Source: Danio rerio (Eukaryota; Chordata; Actinopteri; Cypriniformes; Danionidae). Taken from it: a stretch of 64,000 nt of DNA. Positions 21,270-33,004 of this stretch are shown here, piece after piece. Position numbers and translations under genes: made by a program. Below the pieces are notes generated by a model. It searched no databases. It saw only the letters and a program-made list of their open reading frames with translations, and was not told the DNA's origin. Within the stretch, counting starts at the first letter, position 1; every line of letters starts with the position of its first letter. The stretch is taken from assembly GCF_049306965.1 (NCBI RefSeq), contig NC_133179.1, positions 13,555,501-13,619,500 on the forward strand, read 5' to 3'.

Positions 21270-21838
21270 TTAGAGACTGCAACAGTTGCATTTGAAACTC
21301 CTCTCATTTTTTTTAAATTAGGAGTTTGTGTACAATATTTAGTGGATGAGCAGAAATAGATTTGATCAACTTTTAATCACTTTATGTTAAATCATTGAGT
21401 TTGACATTACAATTGACAAACATTGTGGAATTTAAACGTGACGTTTGAATGAGGACTTTAAAATGTTATAAAAATAATGTTCATGTTTCCATTTCTTGAA
21501 CCATGGATTGTCTCATAAGCCTTTACAGATGTACAGGATAATATTTCTGTCTTAATTTTTCTATCACTTCTAGATGAGCTTGTGATTCATTGAACACAGC
21601 TAGATCCTTTAGGGTTCATCAGTCCAACTGCTTCTGAGCTGGACCTGAGAGAGACATCTAGTGCTCAATGCTGATATTACAGCTCATTCACAAACAAATG
21701 AGTGGAATATTGTTGCAGGTAAGGTAAAAAAAAACACAATTAATCAAGCAATCATGACAATTGTAAATAAACTTTTTATTAAAAATACAGCTCCTGATAT
21801 TTGACTTTTTTTTTGCCTGTAAACACTTTTAGTAAGTG
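21270..21838. other. Unassigned duplicated DNA
   Basis: Matches 32448-33026 in unit B. No gene, module or transposon end was recognised. Confidence 0.35.
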
Positions 21839-23610
21839 TCATTGAGTAAACTGTGAAAGATTAGTCTTCATAATTTCTCCGAGACACACAGTAGCGTAGC
21901 AGATCGTCTCCAGGTCAAAGTTTAGTGACAGACAGTGTGTTGTAGATTCGTCTGATGGACTCGTCTGCAGGCTATATGTGATGTTCTGTGGCTTAGCGAG
22001 CAGGGGTCGATAACATCCAGGTACGTTGAGTTTAAGGGGAGTCACTCTGCATCAGTCTTAATACCATTGACCCAAATTGTTTTCCCTTTTCAGACTCAGC
22101 CAAAACCAGATCGCCCTGAACAGTATGTAATTGGCCTGTATAATTGGTTCCACACTCTGCTGTAGTAGGAGTGAAGGTAGAAGACCCTCATGCTGTAGGG
22201 TAAACTGAGCCAACCACGGGTGCAACACTCCTGTCCACTGCCGTACCGGTGGAGCGCCCGCAGCATGAGCCGCTCTCTGGCTTTATTTGCTGGCATCAGT
22301 GCCAAGCTCTCCTTGGCGTTCCCTGATCAAAGAGAACAGTTAGTAGTTCTTAGACGCACTGGAACTGAACTATATTAAGCAACAGTTATCAGCATGTATT
22401 GAAATCACCAATGTTATGTTTCGCTTAATGTTTATCTATTTTTTATAGCAAAGTGGTCAACATTAATTTTGTTTAATTGAGCTTTACAAATAAATTTCGA
22501 TGCTCAAATATACATTTGCGGCTGAACTATTACTATTTTAGCCATCAGAGGAATTATGAACTTGATGAAATTAATTTGATGATTCAAGTTTTAGAAAGCT
22601 TGATATTATATCATATTGATGACAGTGAATGTAATATGTACATATGCATGCATACACATGATACACATAAAATAAAAATATATATATATATTTAGACTAA
22701 TATTTAAAGATTAGTACTTTGAGGCTTATTAAGTAAGCCCCTGCTCACTGTATATGATTATTTTGCAATATATGCACTGCAATACTAAAAATGAAATTAT
22801 GGCACCATCTTGTGGCTCTTCCTAAGTACTTCATAATCACATTCTAAAATGCTTAAATAATTAGATTCAGTAAAAGAAAGACTTAACCAGGGGTCTGTTT
22901 ACCGCTCTGGAGAGATCTTTTTCAGTACTATGGGCTGGTAAGTAATGACTCTCTTGTCTTTAAATCCTGCATAAGTGAAATCAGAGGGAAGCACTCCGAG
23001 TACTGCAGCCATGTAGCTGATGGCCTCCAGAGTCTCCAGGTTCTCCTTCTGCAGAGTAAAATCTGATAGGAAAGGAGGATTGTCATCTAAGATTGGTTTT
23101 TACAAGTCAACAAGGGATGTTTCTTCTCCTCTCACCTGTGTATAGACTCTCCTCCTGCATTTGACAGTCTGCCATCGTTTTCTTCTTGGCTGGTTTGCCT
23201 CTCTCCCTTAGTCTCATCAAGTCTTTTGCTGGTTCATGAAGTTCTTGATTTTAACAAGCTTCCCAGAATGCCTGCTAATAAAATGATGAACTTCAAATGA
23301 TGACGTCCGGTGCTCCTTGCTGTCATCGGGCAGGAAGGTGAACACAGAACCAGGTGTTTTTGCATCAATAAAGCTGAAAAACTCCTCAGCGTCTCCTTCA
23401 GAGGCCAAACCGGCGAGCTCCTGGAAGTCTGGATCTTCTCTGAACTGGATCTCAGACTGGTTAGTCAGTGTCTGGAGGAAGGGGATATTGAACCGAACCA
23501 CTCTGTGGACCACAGCTCTCATGTATTTATTAGGAAAAGTTCCTAACAACAGTTCACTTTTTCTTGATAATCTGAACAGGGTTTCAATTTTTAGTTTTTA
23601 GTAAATTAAC
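21839..23610 (-). pseudogene. pus7l: pus7l-like pseudogene fragment, unit A
   Basis: Pieces of pseudouridylate synthase 7-like protein (TruD/PUS7 family, pseudouridine formation in RNA) lie in gene order on the minus strand. Block 23136-23610 encodes AVVHRVVRFNIPFLQTLTN and a segment with FSFIDAKTPGSVFTF. Exon 22903-23048 holds the catalytic-motif region FTYAGFKDKRVITYQ; its Asp is kept. The 3' exon, up to 22322, has RERLMLRALHRYGSG and SLPYSMRVFY and ends with LKLNVPGCYRP and ETICYATVCLGEIM before the stop at 21839-21841. About 100 codons are missing between the second and third pieces and about 60 before LKLNVPG. The frame breaks after VWNQ (the VQGDLV motif follows in another frame) and again in the 23.2-kb piece. 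The N-terminal exon is absent because the duplication ends near 23615. Confidence 0.85.
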
Positions 23611-24721
23611 AACAACAACAACAATTTATTTCAACTGTTGAATTATTGATATTTGTAAGTTTGATCATATAATTTACTGACCATTTTTATGATGCTGTAT
23701 AACTCAGACCACTTGTTTTAATACATGGAATAATTTTTCCTTGCCACATCAGTTTATTCACTCAAATCAAAGCTGACCTCAGTCAGGGGCCTGTAGTGTG
23801 AAGCTGGATTAGCTGGCTAGACGCTTAACTTTCAGTTTAGTTTGCACAAGTTCTGGGTTTTACGTAGGGCTCCAGGATACAGGGAAAAACTGACATTGTG
23901 ATATTTTGTTTTTCTGCGATATATACTGCAATAGGAATATAATTTCACAATACGACTAATAATTAGAATTTGGAAAATATACATATGTAAAATATTACTT
24001 TATATGGTTAAAAACCTTTCATTAAAGTTATCCTCAAACTATTTAACAACATCCCGTCCTGTCTTAGGAACATTTTGGAACTCTTTTCTGTTGCACTTCA
24101 AACATTGACTACTTTAGCCTTCATTGTGGAAATAATTAAATGCAATTATTCTTTGTTGAAGCTACACATTTGATCATTTCTAGTGCCCAAATGGTTTAAA
24201 TTCACTTGAAATCTTACATTGTCTAATGCAGACCTGAAAAGCCTTTCACTCAGTGAGAGTTAAACTGTTATGAACTGAACTCTGTCTTCTGGGTAATCAC
24301 AATCCCAACTCAACACATAAGATCCTGCAATGTGACTATTGTAGATTTGCAGATTGTGATATCGATGCTGAACCAATATATTGTGCAGTTCTTGTTTTAG
24401 GTAACATGAAAGCAGCTTGACTTCAATCACTCTTTGTTGGTATCATAGAGCAGCTGAGCAGAGCTGAGCTCCTTCATTGCACCTAAAACCCAGATTTTGT
24501 GCAAATTAACTGAAACTGAACTGGCGAGCCACTAATCTGGCTTTAAATTTTCATTAATATTAGCTTCTCATTATTCCCTTTCTAGAGGAGTGACCCTCCA
24601 AACAGAAAATGATGGTAACCGACATGTTGAACAGCACAAACACAAAGGAGAAATCTTCACACATTGACAGGTATATTTCATAACAGTTTTAGATCTCCCA
24701 CACCACAGCTAAAACTAAAGA

Positions 24722-24951
24722 ATCTGTCATCATTTACTCACCCTTCACTTAATTCAAACACTAAAGAAGATATTTAGAAGAAAGCTGAATACCTGTAATC
24801 GTTGTTTTCATAGTATTTGTTTTCCCTAGGGAAGTCGATGGTTACAGGTTTCCAGCTTTTCTCAAAATATCTTCTTTTGTGTTTGGAACAACCTGAGGAA
24901 AAGTAAGTAGTGTGAACTTTCATTTTTGGATGAACTATCCCTCGAAGCTTT
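24722..24951. mobile_element. Interspersed repeat ('TCATCATTTACTCACCC' family)
   Basis: Begins CTGTCATCATTTACTCACCC and ends TTTTTGGATGAACTATCCCT, with inner segments that pair with one another. This is a very common teleost repeat with paired ends; I cannot give its family with confidence. A partial copy lies at 59053-59160. Confidence 0.55.
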
Positions 24952-25510
24952 GTGAAATGTCCTGTTAGCGCTTGCATAATCTCACACTATACGTTCATCT
25001 GCTCTCAATATTAGTCGTAAGTAAAATAACAACATAAAATGTTTGTTTTGATGCACAAGATGCTGGCATAGATGACATATTTTGCTCTGATAATTGTTGT
25101 AATTATGATTGATTATTTTTAGCATATCGTATTGTTTCTATGACAAACGACATTATACAAACTGCAGATATTATTAAGTGTCTATTTCTATCAACAGTAG
25201 AAACTAGGGCTGCATGATATTGGAAAAGAATTGACATGGTGATATTTTGTTTTGCTGCGATATATATTACGATAATGATATAGTTTCACCAGATGATTTG
25301 AACAGCTCTATTTGGAAAGATTTCTTTAATTTAGATTGACTGGGATGATCAACTCTTTTCCTACGCAGTGCATCTGCATAAAATATAATGAATTACAAGC
25401 ATATATAAATATGACAGAGCAAAAATTAAACACAAAAAATTAACAATCAAATGTAAAACAACATGTAAAATGTGCACAAATAATTTTATATAATAATGTA
25501 AATATAATAA

Positions 25511-25650
25511 GGGGCAACACGGTGGCTCAGTGCTTAGCACTGTCGCCTCACTGCAAGGTCGCTGGTACCCAGCTGGGTCAGTTGACATTTCTGTGTGGAG
25601 TTTGCATGTTCACCCTGTGTTTGCGTGGGTTTCCCCCAGGTGCATCTATG
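25511..25650 (+). mobile_element. DANA SINE, 5' head only
   Basis: 'GGGGCAACACGGTGGCTCAG' to 'CGTGGGTTTCCCCCAGGTGC': tRNA-derived head with GTCGCCTCACTGCAAGG, then the DANA body, cut at about 25650. Confidence 0.85.
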
Positions 25651-25699
25651 TTGTGCTTTCATAGTAAAATATTAATGTAGCAGATGAAAGTAAATTAAA

Positions 25700-25812
25700 C
25701 GTTAATCAAAGGCGGCAACACCAAGGCTCCAAAAATACAAATTTATTAAATTAAAAAGGCTGACACAGAGCGTGTAACGTTTCGAGCCACCCGGCTCTTC
25801 ATCAGACAATGT
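25700..25812. mobile_element. Interspersed repeat with 'TTTCGAGCCACCCGGCTCTTC' hairpin (21 nt, split here)
   Basis: The words 'ACGTTTCGAGCC' and 'GGCTCTTCATCAGAC' form a hairpin seen in a family of teleost repeats. Family unknown to me. It lies in the 1.5-kb block that unit A lacks. Confidence 0.35.
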
Positions 25813-25859
25813 TCATCACAATCAGGTGCTCCTTTTTGTACACTTCCGGATCACATGAT

Positions 25860-25985
25860 CTCCTCTCGCATATATGTCCACATATACATACATGCATATG
25901 TATACATACACAATCATTCATATATATACATATATACACATGAATACATGTATACACATTCATATATAGCCTATAGCTTTGATAT
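25860..25985. repeat. Impure ATACAT/ATATAC microsatellite
   Basis: Runs of CATATATACATATATAC type with interruptions. The reading frame across it is low-complexity. Confidence 0.8.
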
Positions 25986-26142
25986 TTCAAGTCAAATTAC
26001 AAAAAAATATATAAATAAATAAACCATAATATTACATCACAAATTATAATAAAGAAAACATTTAATATATATACCAGGATACACCAGACTATACAACAAA
26101 ATATAGCCAAAAAAACCTTTAAACCAAACCCCTAGTTAAACC

Positions 26143-26275
26143 TTCATTCATTCATTATCTTTTCGGCTTAGTCTCTTTATTAGTCCGGGGCTACCACAGC
26201 GGAATAAACCCCCAACTCATCCCGCACACTTCCACGCAGCGGACGCCCCTATAGCCGCAACCCATCTCTGGGAAA
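26143..26275 (-). mobile_element. DANA SINE, 3' part
   Basis: 'CATTCATTCATTATCTTTTC' and 'GGCTTAGTCTCTTTATTAGT' are the reversed DANA tail; it is cut after the CCCATCTCTGGGAAAC segment. Confidence 0.85.
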
Positions 26276-28961
26276 CTAATTAAATATTAAAGACTTATTC
26301 AAAAATTATTAAAGAAAAGGACGAATGTCAAACTCCTTATTATGAAAGATGAAAGTAAATAAATAGTAAATAATCCTGTGGCAGTTGCTTTTATCCAAAA
26401 CATTTTCAGAAGTGAGGAGAAGAACCTATTCATCCTAATAAGGAGAAAAAATATGAGGGGCTGATTTAAATTAAGAGAGTTAAGAGCACACATAAGAGTC
26501 TGAGCATTGCTCTTAAGTGTTGACATGATGCTGTTTGTCACAGAAATGATAATGACCATGAGGGCAGCATTCTTTCTCAAATATGAATCAATGGAAACAG
26601 ACTGCGATTCTCTCACACAATTCTCTTTTTTTTTACTCCAATTAACAGAGTGTTCTTGTCCATGTACACTATCAACATTTTAAGCTTTTACAGAGAAACA
26701 CAGACCTGTTACAATAGAGATTTATGACTGATTGCTGAATAAACAGTGGCTTGTTATTGTGTGATTGTGACCAATAATGTGGTGATCCAGCATGACCTGG
26801 AAATCAATCACCATCATTCAGGCCTGCAGCTAGACTGGTGAAAAGGGTGGTTCTTTTTTCTCAAAAAGTGGACCTTTTGCAGTTATTCGCCTTATGTTCT
26901 ACTTAATTATGAGATTTAAGTATTGCATTTTAGGGTCATTTAAACACATTTTTTTTTAGCTGGGTTAACTTGTCGAATGTTCATCATAACCACACTTTTT
27001 CATGTACCAAAAACATTCGCTAAATATATAAAATAAAGAAATATGAAATTAATACTTATTTTTAAATACAAATTAGTTAAATCATATATCATTAGAAAAA
27101 AAGACTTGAAGTTAAAGTTTTTGTTAAAAAAAAAGTACATTTTGAAAGTTCATGGATAACAAAAAAAAGCCTAAATAGCCTAAAAATGAACTTTGATATG
27201 GGCTAATTTTAGAGCTTCAAACCTTTTTATTGTTTTTTTTTTCTTTCAAGAATAAGATCCAAGATTCAGAATAAAAGCTGGGCTACTTGTAGTGAACGAT
27301 GACTTCACTTTTGTCTGATTATATGTTGTCTTGCACAGCTGGATGTTAAATGCAAACAATTATTTTCACATTAACATTACATTAATGCAGGCCTTCTTTG
27401 ATGGGTTATTTTTTACAATTTATGATGGCATAGCAGTCAAAATAAGACAAATGAGCTCATGGATGGGACAACACTGGACCCTCTATCAGTGAGGGCTGGG
27501 TCGAACCACCTGAACACACCCTTGCTATGGGCCTGTCAATACAATGAGATCTCATCCAGACGGCGATTTATTGATTTATGTATTGTGATAAATATTATAT
27601 ATTTGTGAAAAAAGTAACAATGTTGTCTATCACCTCTGCTGAAAAATCATATGTTGATAAGGTATAGGTTTTGTTACTGGTTTAAGCTGGTCAGGACCAG
27701 CACATGACTATGACCAGCTAAAATCTACCTTACCTTCCTTCCTATCTAAATTACAAACATTCACAGGAGGTGAGCTTCAGTTCCCTCTTGTGGTCATTGA
27801 GTTTATCCATTACGACTTCTCTTCAACTACCCTGTGTTTGACGATGGCTGCTGACACATTCCTTACATATAGGCTATACACTTACACTGATACATACATT
27901 GGTGGCCTTTAAAACAAACGCACTACATAGACATTTTAGCTTAAGTCTAAGCAATTTTATATTACTTTTTTATAGACAATAAAACAATTAAATAATAAAA
28001 TAAACTAAATTAATTAATGATAACATTTTACATTATTAACTTAAACTTTTATATATCATCTGTTAAATAGAACTTAGTGAAATAATGATGTGTGTGAATG
28101 ATGTTCTTGAAAAGCTGGTTTGCAAACAGACAGAAGTGCTCAAAACACCACATGCTGGTGGCAGAAGTGTTCAACATCTCTCCCTCCCTCTCTCTCAATA
28201 GACGAGCCCCAGTCAAGATTATTGCTACAAGTTGCCGCTTTGAGTCAGTCGAAAGCGATTAAAGAAATGTATTTATTTACCTTCATTTCAAAATAACGAA
28301 AAATAAATAAACTAATAAAACAGAACAATGTTTATGTGGGTACAACAAATCAATCACAACACTCCAACAATAATCAAACCACCCAGAAGGAGTGTTGAAG
28401 ATCTTGTGTCTCGTGTTGTTTGTCTGTGTTTGTCCAGATGACTCTAAACACTGGCCATTTAGCGACCTCCATTACTCCAGTTCCTCTGAGAGCTCATTAC
28501 TGAACCAATATTTCACCGATAGTTTCTACGTTCATTTAGTTATTCAGATGCTCGATTCGTTCAGAAATAAAGAAATAATTGGTGCACACTCACCTGCAGC
28601 AGAGCAAAGCAGACATCCACTTCTGCTTGAAGATTGATTGATACACTTGATGACCACAAGAGGGACCCTGCAGATACAATGAGTGATAGAATGTTCGCTT
28701 GTTTATTTGTTTATTTACTTACTTTAAAGGTGTTAATTACTAAACACATTCAGTAATATGCAAGAGGGTCTATTTAAGCTACATATTTTATGACATTGAA
28801 TAAATATCTGGAAGTCATTTTCAGTCTGTCCTGTAGAAAGTGTGCCGCTCCGCTAGAGGCGCAAGAGACCTCACGTTCAGCACGAGGCTCACCTTTTGCT
28901 CTGTGTAAACAACATGACGCTTGACCACAGTCAAAACAAAGCTTTCTGACCGTTTTCAAGA
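26276..28961. other. Duplicated intergenic DNA of unit B
   Basis: Matches 14720-17761 of unit A with gaps. No gene is supported. The block at about 28176-28400, with a CT-rich start, is absent from unit A at the corresponding place (17190) and is probably an insertion of unknown type. Confidence 0.45.
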
Positions 28962-28969
28962 TATAAAAG
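28962..28969 (+). promoter_or_regulatory. TATA box of the unit B transcript
   Basis: TATAAAAG 138 bases before the exon 1 donor at 29100, as in unit A. Confidence 0.55.
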
Positions 28970-28992
28970 TAAATTTCCTGCAGGTGACAGTC

Positions 28993-29832
28993 AGTGAGAG
29001 CATTTAAATGTCACTTATCAGCACACATTTCAGCCCTTCCGGCAAAAGCATGCGACTATCTCTGGATGATGTGCAGAAATGCTGGACACTCCATCACCTG
29101 TAAGTAACTCTACACTTCTGTCGTTAAAGGATTATAAAGCAATGCTTCATTTGCATTTAATCGTTAATGACGTTTATATTGAGGTGATTCCTGTCAAGTT
29201 TATCATGTAGAATAATAATATTCATCAGTAGTGTTGTTTGTTTTTGCATGCAGTCTAATGAATTCATGTCTGATATCTTTATTTTTTGAGCTTCTGGTTA
29301 TGATTCATCCAGAATTAATGATTTGTGTGTCCAGTTTCATGTTATAAACTTTAATATATATAATGGTACATGTTTAAATTGTGCAACTGCATTGGTTAAA
29401 ATTAAACTCAGCACTGTAAACTAGTTGCCATTTGATTGTGTTATGTGGCAATATTATTTTCTTCTTGTAAATCATGTTAGAAATAGTACTAAAAACACAG
29501 AATATAGTAATAAATATTTATATAGATATAAAATCATGTAATACATATAGCCTTGAATACTTGACATGTATTTCACTGCATGAAAATAACAAAATAGACA
29601 TGCAAGTAATGAAATAATCTACTATAATAATAAACTTTAAATGTAATAGTATTGATTTGCAATATGAAAATAAAGAGATTCTTAGTTTTATTTATTGTTT
29701 CATGTATTCCAACCCAACTTTAAATAAATAGTGGAATAATTTATTTATTGATGTTTTTTTTCTTGTAGAGTTTATGTTGGACACATGGACAGTCAGTCGC
29801 TGTAATTGTGGTCATCTGCTCATCATGCTGAG
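28993..29832 (+). ncRNA. Spliced transcription unit of unit B (putative lncRNA)
   Basis: Exon 1 from about 28993 to 29099 with donor GTAAGT; exon 2 29769-29832 (64 nt) between acceptor TTTTTTTTCTTGTAG and donor GTAATTTG. Exon 2 is identical to that of unit A, while the intron shows several substitutions and small indels. The acceptor differs by one base (TTGTAG here, TTGCAG in A) and remains valid. Layout downstream is the same as in unit A. Confidence 0.45.
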
Positions 29833-30520
29833 GTAATTTGTCTCTACTTTTCTGTTTTTTTTTTCTTTGTTATTAAAAAGTCTGAGACTCGATCCATGTG
29901 TGTTGTAGGGTAGTTCACGCAAAACTTTCTCAACCTCATGTCATTCTTATTGGAACATGGAAAAATATTTAGCATCAAGTTATTTTATTTATTTATTTTT
30001 CTGCACAGTGGATATTTTTTCTCCTCTGATTTCCGTCATTCAGGCTTGTAAAGACATACAGACATAAACATAATTTACTCTTCTCGTTTCACATTGTAGC
30101 AGTTGAAACATTTGTATTTGTCAGGATGTTTGCTGTTTTATTATATATTTTATTGTTATTTATTTCCATCATTTAGTATTGAATTTTTATATAGTAAGAT
30201 TTATTTGTCAGTAGTCATTTTTACACTTTTAAATTCTGAATATGTCTTTAAATGATTTTAAGTATTTAAGTGTTCTAATAATATAATTTTAGAAATTTAA
30301 AGTTGTTTAATTAATAGTAATTATCTTAGACTTTTTTTTTTTGCAATTTCATTAAATAATTAAACAGGTTTAAAAATGAAAATATGTATTTTCACAGTTT
30401 TTTTTTTATTTTGCAAAAACATTTCTTTATCTTTATTTCTTTATTTTTTTTCACTTTTTTTTTTATAAATCTGTGGAGGAGTGGTATCTTTAAATGAAAC
30501 AAACAAACAGTTATTAGTAT

Positions 30521-30604
30521 GAGAAACTGGTGGTTGAGTGGTCAGAGCTCTCGGTTGAAGATCCAAACCTGACACAGCAGACCAGGGTTCAAATCACCAC
30601 GCTG
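30521..30604 (+). other. tRNA-Ser-like module, unit B
   Basis: Copy of 19338-19421. The anticodon stem has changed (CTCGG against CCAAA) and no longer pairs fully, which argues against selection for a tRNA fold in this copy. Confidence 0.45.
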
Positions 30605-30982
30605 ATACTAGTTTTGGGAATTTTTGCAAAAAAAAAAGGGTTTTTTAAAAAAAAAAAAGTTTTTCCTCTTTTTTTGCTCCACCTACTCCCTCTGCTCCTT
30701 CCCTCTCTCCTGGTTCCGCCTCTCTCTATGTCCTGGCTTCCTCTCCTTGTCCCGCCTCTCAGTCCAGCCTACCTTTCTGTCTTACTGCCCCAGCTTTGTC
30801 CAAGTCACGACCACGTTGCCTTACCGCCTCAGGATTATCTGTGCCTTTGCCACGCATTTCTGTTACCGCCCCAGGTGTGTTTGTGATCTAGTCCGTGTTT
30901 CACTGTGAGCCTTTGGTTTCCGCCCTCTACTCCGCCCTCTGTTCTGTTATACCGCCCCAGGTATTCTCTTTGGTGTACTTCG

Positions 30983-32064
30983 CACACTTGAGGTGGGTTT
31001 CGTACCCACAACTCTCCGTAACCTTGTCCGCAACCAACGGGTGTTACCAGTCGTGCCATCCTGGTTTTCACAATGACACCTGCTTTTTGGCGCATTTTGT
31101 TTCGTTTAATGATGGCAATTTAACCAAAGCAATAGTGAGGTTTGAACTCGGGTCTCCAAGATGAAAGCCTAATGCCTTATCTCCTGAGCCACTAAAGCTC
31201 TGGAGTTTGAGTATTGTTTTTGAGTATATTTAGCAATACATCATGTATGTATTTTGAGTATAAGAAGAATGATAGTATTTGTGGGATTTGAACTCACACT
31301 GTTAAATGTAGTGATTAAGTATTCTCCCACTGAGCCACAAGTTTAGTTATGCTTTGTAACTTTCTTTTTGCAGTTTTATCAGCTGTTTAGGAATTTTGTA
31401 AAAGCAATAGTGGGATTTGAACCCGGGTCTCCAAGATAAAAGTGGAGAGATTTTACCACTGGGCCATTGAATTTGTGAGTCTTGCAAGCTTTTGGACAGG
31501 GTTTTGTTGAAAGCTTTAGTTTATATCACAGAAAAAGTTCGTTTGCAGACTTTAACATTTGCAAAAGTGGGATTTGAACCCGGATCTCCAAGATGAAAGC
31601 TCAAAGAATTTACCACTAGGCCATTGAAGCTGTGAGCGGGAGTTGTTTTGAACAGCGTTTTGTTAAAAAAGGTAGTTTGTATGACCACAAATGTTTAGTT
31701 TACAGAGTACCAGCAATAGTGGGATTTGAACCCAGGTCTCTAAGAAGAAAGGTCAAAGATTTTACCACTAAACTATTGAATCTGTTGCCTTTATTTGGTT
31801 TTAGTCAGGGTTTTGTTGAAAGCTTTAATTTATTTGATCAATATTAGTATCAGTGGGATTTGAACATGGGTCTCCCAGTGTAAAGCTTAAAGCGCTTACC
31901 ACTGGGCCATTGAATCCAAGGGTCTGGTAATGTTTTGGACAGAGTTTTGTTAAAAGCTTTAATTTATAGGGTTAAAATGGATTAGCTAACAGGGTTTAAC
32001 ACCTGCATTAGTGGGATTTGAACATGGATCTCCAAGTTGAAAGCACAAAGATTTTACCACTCAA
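30983..32064 (-). repeat. Antisense array of tRNA-like modules, unit B
   Basis: Same eight modules as in unit A with offset of about 11170; the B-box-side words (GTGGGATTTGAAC) are mostly unchanged. Some modules fit consensus better here (GTGGGATTTGAAC for GTGGGATTCGAAC, ACTGAGCCAC for ACTTAGCCAC) and some worse. The pyrimidine-rich block with CCCAGGTRT words precedes it at about 30660-30965. Confidence 0.65.
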
Positions 32065-32183
32065 CCACTGAGTCTCAGTTTCGCCCATGTGTTGGACTTC
32101 TGTTTTATAGACAGCTTTCAGAAACAGCATTTACATTTATAAAACTAACAACAAATGCCCCTTCAAAACAGTGTTTGACCTCA

Positions 32184-32258
32184 CAGCTCCAGTAGCTCAA
32201 GTATTAACACTTCAAGTTTTAAATCTTTAAGACCAGGGTTCGAATCCCACTCTTGCAG
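32184..32258 (+). other. tRNA-like module on the opposite strand, unit B
   Basis: 'CCAGTAGCTCAAGTATTAAC' and 'AGGGTTCGAATCCCACTC'; the B-box here is a full consensus GGTTCGAATCC, better than in unit A. Confidence 0.5.
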
Positions 32259-32373
32259 AGCTATTGAGTACTGAGTGGACAGTTTTGTTTCATTTGTGCT
32301 TGATAACACTCATATATGAAGTGGAGTTTTCAAGTATGATTACCCATACTCAAACCTGCTTTTGAGTTATCCA

Positions 32374-32447
32374 AGCCCAGCCGGGACTGAGCTTGCAACC
32401 TTTCGATCACAAGTCCAAATCCCTAACCACTAGGCCACAGCTGCCTC
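32374..32447 (-). other. tRNA-derived (Thr-like) SINE-head fragment, unit B
   Basis: Copy of 21196-21269 with a few substitutions. Confidence 0.45.
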
Positions 32448-33004
32448 TCTGCAACCGTTGCATTTGAAACTCCTCTCATTTTGTCAATTAGGAGTTTGTG
32501 TACAATATTTAGTGGATGAGCAGAAATGGATTTGACCAACTTTTAATCACTTTATGTTGAATTATTGAGTTTGACATAACATTTGACAAACATTGTGGAA
32601 TTTAAACGTGACGTTTGAATGAGGACTTTGAAATATGAAAATAATGTTCATGTTTCTATTTCTTGAACCATGGATTGTCTCATAAGCCTTTACAGATGTA
32701 CAGGATAATATTTCTGTCTTAATTTTTCTATCACTTCTAGATGAGCTTGTGATTCATTGAACACAGCTGGCAGATCCTTGAGGGTTCATCAGTCCAACTG
32801 CTTCTGAGCTGGACCTGAGAGAGACATCTAGTGCTCAATGCTGATATTACAGCTCATTCACAAACAAATGAGTGTAATATTGTCCCAGGTAAGGTAAAAA
32901 AAAAAACACACACAATCATCATGACAATTGTAAATAAACTTTTTATTAAAAATACAGCTCCTGATATTTGACTTTTTTTTGCCTGTAAACACTTTTAGTA
33001 AGTG
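32448..33004. other. Unassigned duplicated DNA
   Basis: Unit B copy of about 21270-21815; nothing recognised. Confidence 0.35.

Larger units (their letters stand above)
13050..23615 (+). repeat. Tandem segmental duplication, unit A
   Basis: From about 13050 to 23615 the sequence matches 23640 to about 43830 in direct orientation once the 9.1-kb transposon in unit B is removed. The offset is about 11.2-11.6 kb. Shared landmarks in order: the palindrome outer-arm block, the block at 14720-15600, the TATA-driven spliced unit, the Ser-like module, the antisense tRNA-like array and the pus7l fragments. Unit A has private gains: a DANA at 13455-13698 and a TA microsatellite at 16318-16388. Confidence 0.9.
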
